NCBI RefSeq assembly: GCF_044597725.1
Contig: NZ_CP139003.1
Coordinates: forward strand, 3,224,001 to 3,288,000
Length of the DNA stretch: 64,000 nt
From: Bermanella sp044597725
GTDB lineage: Bacteria; Pseudomonadota; Gammaproteobacteria; Pseudomonadales; Oceanobacteraceae
Direction of reading: 5' to 3'
The notes under the pieces: generated by a model
The model's database searches: none
Told to the model about the DNA's origin: nothing
Seen by the model: only the letters and a program-made list of their open reading frames with translations
Position numbers and translations under genes: made by a program
Shown: positions 28,896-36,275 of the stretch, in pieces
Layout of the letters: every line of letters starts with the position of its first letter
Numbering within the stretch: position 1 is the first letter of the stretch

Positions 28896-29096
28896 GTTAG
28901 ATCCTCTTTATTTCGATGGCGTCAAAAAAGGCACATATGCCCTTCATTTTGACTGCCAAGCCCTGTTTTTAGCGGGCATATTCTACACTATTCGTTGTGA
29001 AATGGCCTGTTTAAAACGGTTTTAATCCGCGTGGTACGGCTTAAATACGCGAAACCGTAAAATATTCGTTCAGTTTTCAAACAATATTCGTATCCA

Positions 29097-29128
29097 TAAA
29101 AAAACCGCAACTCGTGAAAGCTGCGGTT
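29097..29128 (-). terminator. Terminator of the upstream acyl-CoA dehydrogenase
   Basis: On the minus strand AACCGCA pairs with TGCGGTT (29103-29109 with 29122-29128), followed by a run of T residues (29097-29102 read in complement), 22 bp after the stop of the gene at 29150. Confidence 0.75.
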
Positions 29129-29149
29129 CTTTGCCTTAATTAATCATCA

Positions 29150-30955
29150 TTAGAACGCAAAGTGTTCTTCTGGAAGATCCATCAAGGTGTCGGCACCCGC
29201 TACCATAGAGGCTGCGTGTGCTTTGGTGCGTGGCAAAATACGAGTGAAGTAGAAGCGCGCTGTGGTTAGCTTAGCTTTATAGAAATCTTCTTCGCTTGTG
29301 CCATTAGCAATTGCTTCTTGAGCAGCTTTTGCCATTTTCGCCCAAAGGTAAGCAAGTGTTACGTAACCAGAATACATTAGGTAATCAACCGATGCTGAAC
29401 CTACTTCGTCACGGTTCTTCATGGCTGACATACCAATTTTCATGGTGATATCGCCCCACTCTTTGTTTAGCTCGTTTAGCTGAGCAACAAACGGTGCTAG
29501 TTCTTCGTTGCCTTCTTCTGCTTGGCAGAACTTGTGAACCATTTTAGTGAAGTTCTTCAAAGACTGACCCTGCGTCATAAGTACTTTACGACCAAGCAGG
29601 TCAAGTGCTTGAATACCAGTAGTACCTTCGTAGATGGTTGAGATTTTGGCATCTCGTACTAGCTGTTCCATACCCCATTCGGCGATGAAACCGTGACCAC
29701 CAAATACCTGAACACCTAGGTTAGTGGCTTCACAACCGGCTTCGGTCAAGAATGCTTTGGCGATTGGCGTTAGGAAACCTAATAGTTCATCAGCTGCTTT
29801 ACGATCTTCTTCGTTTTCAGCTTTGTGTACGATGTCATTTTGCTGAGCCGCTAGATAAACAAGCGCACGACCACCTTCGGCGAATGCTTTTTGAGTTAAT
29901 AACATACGACGCACGTCTGGGTGAACAATAATTGGGTCAGCTGCTTTCTCAGGGGCTTTTGCACCAGTTAGAGAACGCATGGCTAGACGGTCTTTTGCAT
30001 AAGCAAGAGCACCTTGGTAAGAGCCTTCCGCTGCAGTTGCACCTTGTAGTGCAGTACCAATACGTGCAGTGTTCATGAATGTGAACATGCAGTTTAGACC
30101 TTTGTTTTCAGGTCCAATTAGGAAGCCCTTGGCACCGTCGAAGTTCATTACACAAGTAGCGTTACCGTGGATACCCATTTTGTGTTCGATTGAACCACAT
30201 ACAACGCCGTTACGATCGGCAATTGAGCCATCTTCAGCAACGTTGAACTTAGGTACGATGAATAGAGAAATACCTTTAGTACCCTCTGGCGCACCCGGTA
30301 GGCGAGCTAGAACAATGTGTACAATGTTCTCAGCCATGTCGTGCTCACCTGCAGAGATGAAGATTTTAGTACCGGTAATCGCGTAAGAACCGTCTGCGTT
30401 TGGCTCTGCTTTAGTTTTTAAGATACCCAAATCCGAACCACACTGAGGCTCAGTAAGACACATAGTACCGGTCCACTCACCGCTTACTAGTTTGGTTAGA
30501 TAGGTTTCTTTTTGCTCATCAGTACCCCAGCTCGCTAGAGTGTTCATGGCACCGTGAGAAAGACCTGGGTACATACCCCATGACCAGTTAGATGTGCCTA
30601 CCATCTCAGACACAACCGTGCCTAGTGATTCTGGAAGACCTTGGCCGCCGTATTTTTCATCGTGAGCAAGAGAAGGCCAGCCGCCTTCAACAAACTGCTG
30701 GTAGGCTTCTTTAAAGCCTGTAGGCGTGGTTACAGAACCATCTTCGTGGCGAGTACAACCTTCTTCATCACCTACGCGGTTTAATGGCGCAAGTACGTTT
30801 TCACAAAATTTGGCACCTTCATTAACAATGGCATCAACCATGTCTGGGGTGGCAACATCAGCAAAGGCTGGGATGCTGGCGTAATGACCAGGCATGTCCA
30901 ACACTTCGTCCATTACGAACTTAATTTCACGTAAGGGTGCTTTATATTCTGGCAT
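29150..30955 (-). CDS. Acyl-CoA dehydrogenase, long form (paralogue)
   Basis: 601-residue acyl-CoA dehydrogenase of the same extended class as its neighbour at 27111-28895. Visible features are MCLTEPQCGSDLG, ITGTKIFISAGEHDMAENIVH, the catalytic glutamate in IYEGTTGIQALDLLGRK and the additional C-terminal domain. The two proteins share the whole architecture but differ throughout, so the duplication is old and the enzymes probably differ in chain-length preference. Two PsrA-type palindromes about 150 bp upstream suggest fatty-acid-responsive expression. Inner-membrane association is not indicated; electrons would pass to ETF. Confidence 0.92.
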   Translation of the reverse strand: MPEYKAPLREIKFVMDEVLDMPGHYASIPAFADVATPDMVDAIVNEGAKFCENVLAPLNRVGDEEGCTRHEDGSVTTPTGFKEAYQQFVEGGWPSLAHDEKYGGQGLPESLGTVVSEMVGTSNWSWGMYPGLSHGAMNTLASWGTDEQKETYLTKLVSGEWTGTMCLTEPQCGSDLGILKTKAEPNADGSYAITGTKIFISAGEHDMAENIVHIVLARLPGAPEGTKGISLFIVPKFNVAEDGSIADRNGVVCGSIEHKMGIHGNATCVMNFDGAKGFLIGPENKGLNCMFTFMNTARIGTALQGATAAEGSYQGALAYAKDRLAMRSLTGAKAPEKAADPIIVHPDVRRMLLTQKAFAEGGRALVYLAAQQNDIVHKAENEEDRKAADELLGFLTPIAKAFLTEAGCEATNLGVQVFGGHGFIAEWGMEQLVRDAKISTIYEGTTGIQALDLLGRKVLMTQGQSLKNFTKMVHKFCQAEEGNEELAPFVAQLNELNKEWGDITMKIGMSAMKNRDEVGSASVDYLMYSGYVTLAYLWAKMAKAAQEAIANGTSEEDFYKAKLTTARFYFTRILPRTKAHAASMVAGADTLMDLPEEHFAF

Positions 30956-31100
30956 GATAACCTCTTAGCCTACTTTGGAGTCTCTCATCAGAGCCGTTAA
31001 TATTTACACTGCCACTCCCAGCGGGGAGCCAAAAAGCAGGTTTTATCGTTAATGCCATTTTAGCGTTGCGCAGTTAAGGACAGTCTAAAAAGGCAATCTT

Positions 31101-31127
31101 CAAACAAGTGTTTGAAACATACGTTTG
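31101..31127. promoter_or_regulatory. Two overlapping PsrA-type operators upstream of the acyl-CoA dehydrogenase
   Basis: CAAAC-N4-GTTTG at 31101-31114 and GAAAC-N4-GTTTG at 31114-31127 both fit the described Pseudomonas PsrA consensus (G/C)AAAC-N(2-4)-GTTT(G/C). A third, weaker palindrome CAAGC-ATA-GCTTG follows at 31128-31140. PsrA is a TetR-family repressor released by long-chain fatty acids. The only start codon these could control is the minus-strand gene beginning at 30955. No other convincing element was seen in the 410-bp gap 30956-31365 apart from the repeat at 31312-31360. Confidence 0.6.
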
Positions 31128-31304
31128 CAAGCATAGCTTGTCAAGCTTTGCGCCACCACTTATTGCACAAATAATCCCCAAGTATAGCCATAAAAGCTCA
31201 TCTTCAAGGCGAATTTGGTCTAGTTATTTTGTCCTGATATGCGGTCAAAGCCTTAGCACTCTTGGCTTTAGCGGAGTAAACCTGTTGATTAACAAGAGGC
31301 AATA

Positions 31305-31360
31305 AAAGAGGTATACCCAAAAACCACAACAAATCGCATTTAATGTAATTTTTGGGTATA
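31305..31360 (-). terminator. Probable terminator of the crotonase gene
   Basis: Perfect 12-bp inverted repeat (31312-31323 with 31349-31360) with a 25-nt loop, starting 6 bp beyond the crotonase stop; on the minus strand the stem is followed by CCTCTTTTATTG. The large loop and broken U-tract make termination less certain. Confidence 0.5.
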
Positions 31361-31365
31361 TAAAA

Positions 31366-32193
31366 CTATTTAAAGCTGGTGCGATCTTGAAAGGGCTTAG
31401 GTGCTTTATCTTTTGCCAACCCATTAGCCATGGCAATACGCTGATTTTTTCGACCTAATAAACGTAATTGTGTCAAACGTTCCCATAATAAGGCACCACG
31501 AGTATCTTTTTTCCAGGTCTTTTTAAATAAATACTTAGTGGCAGCAACAGCATCAGGGCTTTTGCTTGCAATCGTCTGTGCTAACTCCGTTGCCGCCGCT
31601 ACCGGATCGGTACTGGTACGACTAATAATGCCATACTCAGCCCCTTCTTCACCACTGAAGAAGCGCCCTGTCATGGTTAACTCTTGAGCAATATCAATAC
31701 GGGTTAAACGCGATAAGGTCACCATCCCACTCATATCTGGAATTAACCCCCATTTCATTTCTAAAATAGAGAGATTGGCATCGGGTGTCGCTATACGGTA
31801 ATCACACGCTAAGATGATTTGCATACCGCCACCGAAACAATTGCCATGCACCGCCGCAATTACAGGAACAGGCAGGTCACGCCATATATGCGCAACCCGC
31901 TGGAACATATTGTCTTTACTCCAAGGCAGCTTGGCAAAGAACCGAGGAATCATCGAAGGTGTTTTGCTAACGGCGGCAAAATCAAGCCCAGCACAAAAGG
32001 ACGCGCCCGCCCCCTTCATTACAACAGCACGAATACTACGATCTTTACGAATGCGCTTCGCTACCGCCACCAATTCCACAAACATCTGTTTGTCTAGACC
32101 ATTGTGTTTTTCTGGTCGATTAAGCGTTACATAAGCAATACCATCACTTACGTCCAATTGTACTCGTGCATTTGAGTCTGTCGCTTGATTCAT
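31366..32193 (-). CDS. Crotonase/enoyl-CoA hydratase-isomerase family protein
   Basis: 275-residue crotonase-fold enzyme acting on acyl-CoA. The oxyanion-hole segments are GASFCAGLDFAAV and HGNCFGGGMQIILACDYRIA. At the catalytic positions it has LEMKWGLIPDMSG, i.e. a glutamate at the first position and aspartate at the second, a pattern seen in dienoyl-CoA isomerase-like members as well as hydratases. It lies in the same block as two acyl-CoA dehydrogenases, pointing to beta-oxidation or unsaturated fatty-acid metabolism. A hydratase versus isomerase role is not settled by sequence. Confidence 0.85.
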   Translation of the reverse strand: MNQATDSNARVQLDVSDGIAYVTLNRPEKHNGLDKQMFVELVAVAKRIRKDRSIRAVVMKGAGASFCAGLDFAAVSKTPSMIPRFFAKLPWSKDNMFQRVAHIWRDLPVPVIAAVHGNCFGGGMQIILACDYRIATPDANLSILEMKWGLIPDMSGMVTLSRLTRIDIAQELTMTGRFFSGEEGAEYGIISRTSTDPVAAATELAQTIASKSPDAVAATKYLFKKTWKKDTRGALLWERLTQLRLLGRKNQRIAMANGLAKDKAPKPFQDRTSFK

Positions 32194-32445
32194 GAATTTC
32201 CCTAGAGCTATGTCAATAAAGTGAGCGATGATTTCACATTTTACGATTTAAAAACAGGCTACCAAGCATGCTTTAGCGAGGCGAATGATCGATTTTAAAG
32301 TTTTATTGATCGTTCAATTAAAAATAATAATTTGGTCATAAAGTATTAACCAAACTGTCAGATTCACACGTCAGCATGTGCGCCCATCGGATACCAATAA
32401 CAACACAAATCCGTTACACAACAAACCAATAAAGAGCACACAGTC

Positions 32446-34647
32446 ATGATGTTTAAATCCAAATCGTTGCATGTAGCCATCGCTACAGCATCACTTAGCT
32501 TTGCTGTACAAGCCAATGAAAATATGGAGGAAGTGGTCGCCGTAGGGCAAAAAATCAGCTTCTCCAATAGCAGCACTACCGAGACCATGAAACATTCAAA
32601 GTCATCCATGAATAATGTGATGGATATGATTAACGACTTGCCTGGTGTGAATATCGCGCAAGGTGATGCTTTTGGTAGTGACGACTACACCACCTCTATC
32701 AACATGCGTGGTTTTTCAATCTCCGCTGATGATAGCCAACTAGGCATTACCGTGGACGGCATTCCAAACGGTGGCTCAGCTTACGGCGGTGGCAGTAAAG
32801 CAAACCGCTACTTAGATAGCGAAAACACCTCAAACATCAATGTTGCACAAGGCTCGGCTGATATCGCCTCGGCATCACTTGAAGCCCTAGGGGGCACGCT
32901 GGATTTTGTTTCCGATAATCCAGATTACGAAACCAATACACGTCTTGACTACACCACGGGCGATCATAATGCTCGTAAGATTTTTATGCGCCAAGATACG
33001 GGCCAGGTAGGTAATAGCCGTGCTTATTTTAGCGTTTCACAAAGTGAAAATAACCGCTGGATTGGTACAGGCAGTAATGGTCACAGTAACCGACTGCACT
33101 TTGAAGCTAAATCGGTAACCGAATTGGATGACTCTCGAATCAGTGCTCGTGTTTCTTACGACGATACACACGAAGATAACTACAATACAATTTCGTTAGC
33201 CGATTTTAAGCAAAATGCGAACTCAGATGGGTTAACCAGTTTTTGGACTGGAGACCCAGATATCGACCAATATTTTGCCGAAGCTTGGTCAACCCTTCGC
33301 CAAAATACATTATTATCGGTAAAGGGTGAGTTTAACTTAACACCCGCAATTAGCCTCGATGTCACGCCCTATTTTCACAAACAAACGGGTCGTGGTGATT
33401 GGTTACCGCCTTATCAAACAACATCGGGCGGTGTTACCTACAACTGGGTTGATGCCAATGGTGACCCGGTTCTAAATCCAACCAATACCGATAACTTAAC
33501 GCGCGTTTCGTCTTATCGTCATACTCATTACGATAAAGACCGTTACGGCACCACGGTTAATCTTGCTTGGCAGCTTGGCATTCACAATTTACGTGCAGGT
33601 TTTTGGTACGAAGATCAGCAACGTAATGAAATTCGTGACTGGCACGCCGTGCTTAATCCCACCGTGTCGTATCAATTTGATCGCACCCCTTACCTTACGC
33701 AATTCAACCGTGATTACACCACTCAAGTACTCAAATATTATGTTCAAGACAACATGTACATAGGTGATGCCACCATTACTTTAGGTGCGCAACAATATTT
33801 AGTGGACGTGGATTACGAAAGTAACTTTGATAGCAGCGAAAACAAGAGCATTAATAGTGACTCTGATGTCCTTCCAAGTGTTGGTTTTATTTACAACCTA
33901 AATCACAACCTAGAGTTGTTTGCGGGCTATGCCGAAAACTTCAAAGCAATTCAGGATGCCACCCTAGAGGCAAGCAATGAGCAAGTAGCGTTTGTTGACC
34001 CAGAAACTGCCACCAATACCGAAATTGGCCTTCGTTATTTTGGCACCGACATTACGCTAAATGCGACCGCTTATAATGTAGACTTTGATAATCGAGTTAC
34101 GCAATTATCTTATGATACAACCGATGCGGGAACACCGGATTATTTAGCTTCGCAAGATGGCCGCTATGTCAACTTAGGTGGGCTTGATTCACAAGGTTTA
34201 GAATTGGCAATGGAGTGGAACATGACCCCTAGCCTGACGCTAACAACATCTGTGTCATTAAACGAATCGACCTACTCTGACAATGTTCAAGATGAAAACA
34301 GCGATTATCGAAAAGGCGATAAAGTAGCAGGCATTCCAGAAACTACAGGGTATTTAGCCCTTGCCTATAACAACCAAGGTTACCGCGCGGGTATCAGCTC
34401 AAACTGGACCAACAGCTACTACGGCGCAGCAAATGGCGGCAATACAGATAAAATTCCCGCTTATATGCTGACAAATGCCTACGTAGGACGACAGTATGAT
34501 TTAGGTGAAGGTGGACTTAAAAACCTTGATATCGGGTTTGTAATTAACAACTTAACCGATACTAACTATATAGCAGGTGGCCAAGAAGGTGCTTATATTT
34601 TAGGCGCTAGCCGCACAGCGGCCATAACCGCTAGCATTAACTTCTAA
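32446..34647 (+). CDS. TonB-dependent outer-membrane receptor next to the EGKCG precursor
   Basis: 733-residue receptor unlike the other two in this window. A signal peptide ends around residue 24 (VQA-NE), followed at once by a TonB-box-like MEEVVAVGQK. The plug (about 40-160) contains MINDLPGVNIAQGDAFGSDDYTTSINMRGFS, ITVDGIPNGGS and VAQGSADIASASLEALGGTLDF; the barrel ends in ITASINF. This plug with the short GALGG-type RGP replacement resembles FecA/CirA-like siderophore receptors. The 252-bp region upstream contains an imperfect inverted repeat around 32283-32315 but no recognised Fur box. It converges with the EGKCG-repeat precursor gene and shares a terminator with it, so a link to import of the mature metal-binding peptide is possible but unproven. 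Confidence 0.9.
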   Translation: MMFKSKSLHVAIATASLSFAVQANENMEEVVAVGQKISFSNSSTTETMKHSKSSMNNVMDMINDLPGVNIAQGDAFGSDDYTTSINMRGFSISADDSQLGITVDGIPNGGSAYGGGSKANRYLDSENTSNINVAQGSADIASASLEALGGTLDFVSDNPDYETNTRLDYTTGDHNARKIFMRQDTGQVGNSRAYFSVSQSENNRWIGTGSNGHSNRLHFEAKSVTELDDSRISARVSYDDTHEDNYNTISLADFKQNANSDGLTSFWTGDPDIDQYFAEAWSTLRQNTLLSVKGEFNLTPAISLDVTPYFHKQTGRGDWLPPYQTTSGGVTYNWVDANGDPVLNPTNTDNLTRVSSYRHTHYDKDRYGTTVNLAWQLGIHNLRAGFWYEDQQRNEIRDWHAVLNPTVSYQFDRTPYLTQFNRDYTTQVLKYYVQDNMYIGDATITLGAQQYLVDVDYESNFDSSENKSINSDSDVLPSVGFIYNLNHNLELFAGYAENFKAIQDATLEASNEQVAFVDPETATNTEIGLRYFGTDITLNATAYNVDFDNRVTQLSYDTTDAGTPDYLASQDGRYVNLGGLDSQGLELAMEWNMTPSLTLTTSVSLNESTYSDNVQDENSDYRKGDKVAGIPETTGYLALAYNNQGYRAGISSNWTNSYYGAANGGNTDKIPAYMLTNAYVGRQYDLGEGGLKNLDIGFVINNLTDTNYIAGGQEGAYILGASRTAAITASINF

Positions 34648-34688
34648 TGGTATCAGCCATCAGATGGTAATAATAAACATGTAAAAAC

Positions 34689-34717
34689 AAATAAAGCTGG
34701 CAATGCCAGCTTTATTT
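34689..34717. terminator. Shared bidirectional terminator
   Basis: Perfect 14-bp stem (34689-34702 with 34704-34717) ending in AAATAAA/TTTATTT, between the convergent TonB receptor and EGKCG-repeat genes, so it can serve both. Confidence 0.85.
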
Positions 34718-34734
34718 AGTACAAATATATTGGT

Positions 34735-35109
34735 TTACTTAGAACCGCCACATTTGCCTTCACCACACTTGCCTTCTGATTTAGCGGCTTTGTTACCACC
34801 GCATTTACCTTCACCACACTTGCCTTCTGATTTCGCAGCTTTATCGCCACCACATTTACCTTCACCGCATTTACCTTCACCGCATTTTCCTTCAGAGCGC
34901 TTGGCTTTATCGCCGCCGCACTTGCCTTCACCGCATTTACCTTCGGCATGCTTGCCGTCGCCATGGTTACCCGCTACTTGATAGCCCGATGTCATAGGCT
35001 GAGAAGCAAACGGGTTTTCCGCGGCTTGTACGTGAAGTGATGCAGAAGCACTACCTAATACAACAGCAGCACCAATGGACATAGCTAATGGAGTTTGACG
35101 TTTTTTCAT
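34735..35109 (-). CDS. hvfA: HvfA-type RiPP precursor with nine EGKCG motifs
   Basis: Secreted 124-residue precursor. ATG 35109 is chosen over an upstream in-frame codon at 35163 because AGAGGG precedes it and it opens directly into a signal peptide (MKKRQTPLAMSIGAAVVLGSASA, cleavage near VQA-AE, residue 29/30). The segment NPFASQPMTSGYQVAG (32-47) is the conserved post-signal region of the HvfA family. Residues 56-124 hold nine EGKCG motifs in clusters of 2, 3, 2 and 2, with cysteines at 59, 64, 76, 81, 86, 98, 103, 115 and 120, separated by GGDKAxxS/GGNKAAKS spacers. In this family a DUF692 (MNIO) enzyme with its HvfC partner converts the EGKCG cysteines to oxazolone-thioamides that bind copper. 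No MNIO, HvfC or DoxX gene is visible in this window, so the precursor is an orphan here. Family call is firm; modification is inferred. Confidence 0.88.
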   Translation of the reverse strand: MKKRQTPLAMSIGAAVVLGSASASLHVQAAENPFASQPMTSGYQVAGNHGDGKHAEGKCGEGKCGGDKAKRSEGKCGEGKCGEGKCGGDKAAKSEGKCGEGKCGGNKAAKSEGKCGEGKCGGSK

Positions 35110-35137
35110 GGTTTTACCCTCTTTCTTTGATAAATGT

Positions 35138-35172
35138 GACAGCGTAATACGTGATGATATCATTACTCTGTC
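35138..35172. promoter_or_regulatory. Candidate operator upstream of the EGKCG precursor
   Basis: Inverted repeat GACAGCGTAAT (35138-35148) and ATTACTCTGTC (35162-35172), 10 of 11 positions pairing, spacer 13 bp, centred about 46 bp upstream of the precursor start. Size and position suit a repressor or activator site. The rest of the 384-bp gap 35110-35493 shows only the ars operator described separately. Confidence 0.4.
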
Positions 35173-35443
35173 GACTCACATGGTACTTTCTTACACACAA
35201 TGCTTTTCGTTTAATCATACTCAATAATATGAGCATCTCGACTGTATACCTACGTAACCACAAGACTATAGATTACTCATCTACTTTACTATAGTAGTGT
35301 GACAAAGCTCGCAAATAATGGTTGTACATACCAAATTACGGCTTCCCTTTACACGTAGACACCTAAACACAGCTAAACATCTAGAAAGCCATTGGTTTTC
35401 AGCAAGTTAAACGATTACATCAAGAATACATAAGCCTCATTGA

Positions 35444-35481
35444 TATATATGATTTTTCATATATAATGACTTTCATATATA
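35444..35481 (+). promoter_or_regulatory. Candidate ArsR operator of the ars operon
   Basis: Perfect palindrome TATATATGA-N4-TCATATATA (35444-35465) plus a third copy of the right half-site at 35473-35481, 16 bp further on. It ends 12 bp before the start codon of the ArsC-ArsR fusion gene. AT-rich dyads of this kind over the promoter are typical of ArsR/SmtB repressors; autoregulation is inferred. Confidence 0.6.
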
Positions 35482-35493
35482 TTGGTGATGCCT

Positions 35494-36273
35494 ATGAAAC
35501 CTCGTATCTTATTTTTATGTACCCATAACTCAGCCCGCTCCCAGATGGCTGAGGCAATAATTAATAGCCAGTTTGGTGAGCAGTTTGAGGCTATGAGCGC
35601 CGGCACAGAGCCACGTTCAAATATTGACCCTAGGGCGCTAACTGCCCTAGAAAATATGGGGTTAAGTACCGAAGGCCTATATACCAAAGCAGTATCCGAC
35701 CTAGCAGAACAACGATTTGATTACGCTATTACTCTTTGCCATAAGGCCCATCAGCAATGCCGTGGGTTTGCTAACGCTGATCAGCAGCTTACCTGGGATT
35801 TCCCAGACCCAGCTGAACGTGGCGGTGCCAAACCCTTTGAAACCACCCTTAAAGAAATTCACGAGCGCATCAAAATTTTCGCCCTCATTAAGTCTAAATC
35901 AGCATCAAAATCGACTCTCGATCCTGTTCAGTTTTATAAGGCACTGGCGGATGATACGCGCCTCAAATGCCTATTATTAATTACTCAACAACAAGAGTTA
36001 TGTGTGTGCGAACTCACCGAAGCGCTCCAGCAAAGCCAGCCCAAAATTTCCCGTCACTTGGCTCAACTCAAACAAACCGGACTGTTAAGTGACCGACGCC
36101 AAGGCCAATGGATTTACTACGGTATTAACTCGGCGTTACCTAACTGGGCACAAACCGTTTTACATATCAGTGCAGATGAAAATATTGAGTTCTTAAGTGA
36201 AGCAAACCGTCATTTACTCAATATGGGTGATCGACCCGAGCGTCAGCTAGTCTGTTGTAAAGAGGATGCATAA
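35494..36273 (+). CDS. Arsenate reductase-ArsR repressor fusion
   Basis: 259-residue two-domain protein. Residues 1-135 are a low-molecular-weight-phosphatase-type arsenate reductase: P-loop LCTHNSAR with nucleophile C9, and C82 and C89 (ITLCHKAHQQC) in exactly the spacing of the thioredoxin-coupled ArsC redox pair, then WDFPDPAE. Residues about 143-235 are an ArsR winged helix with the arsenite-binding ELCVCEL (C170, C172) and the recognition helix SQPKISRHLAQLKQTGLL. ATG 35494 is chosen because it gives MKPRILFLCT and canonical cysteine numbering; ATG 35488 is also possible. First gene of the ars operon; it would both reduce As(V) and repress its own operon until As(III) binds. Confidence 0.92.
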   Translation: MKPRILFLCTHNSARSQMAEAIINSQFGEQFEAMSAGTEPRSNIDPRALTALENMGLSTEGLYTKAVSDLAEQRFDYAITLCHKAHQQCRGFANADQQLTWDFPDPAERGGAKPFETTLKEIHERIKIFALIKSKSASKSTLDPVQFYKALADDTRLKCLLLITQQQELCVCELTEALQQSQPKISRHLAQLKQTGLLSDRRQGQWIYYGINSALPNWAQTVLHISADENIEFLSEANRHLLNMGDRPERQLVCCKEDA

Positions 36274-36275
36274 TT

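Noticed and set aside
28896..29096. PsrA-like site upstream of the second acyl-CoA dehydrogenase
   Set aside because: Only GTTTTCAAAC and single half-sites in wrong orientation are present; none fits AAAC-N(2-4)-GTTT.
34703..34981. Plus-strand frame with repeated Leu-Pro-Ser-Pro-His units
   Set aside because: It is the antisense reading of the EGKCG repeats; the minus frame has a signal peptide, ribosome-binding site and family features.
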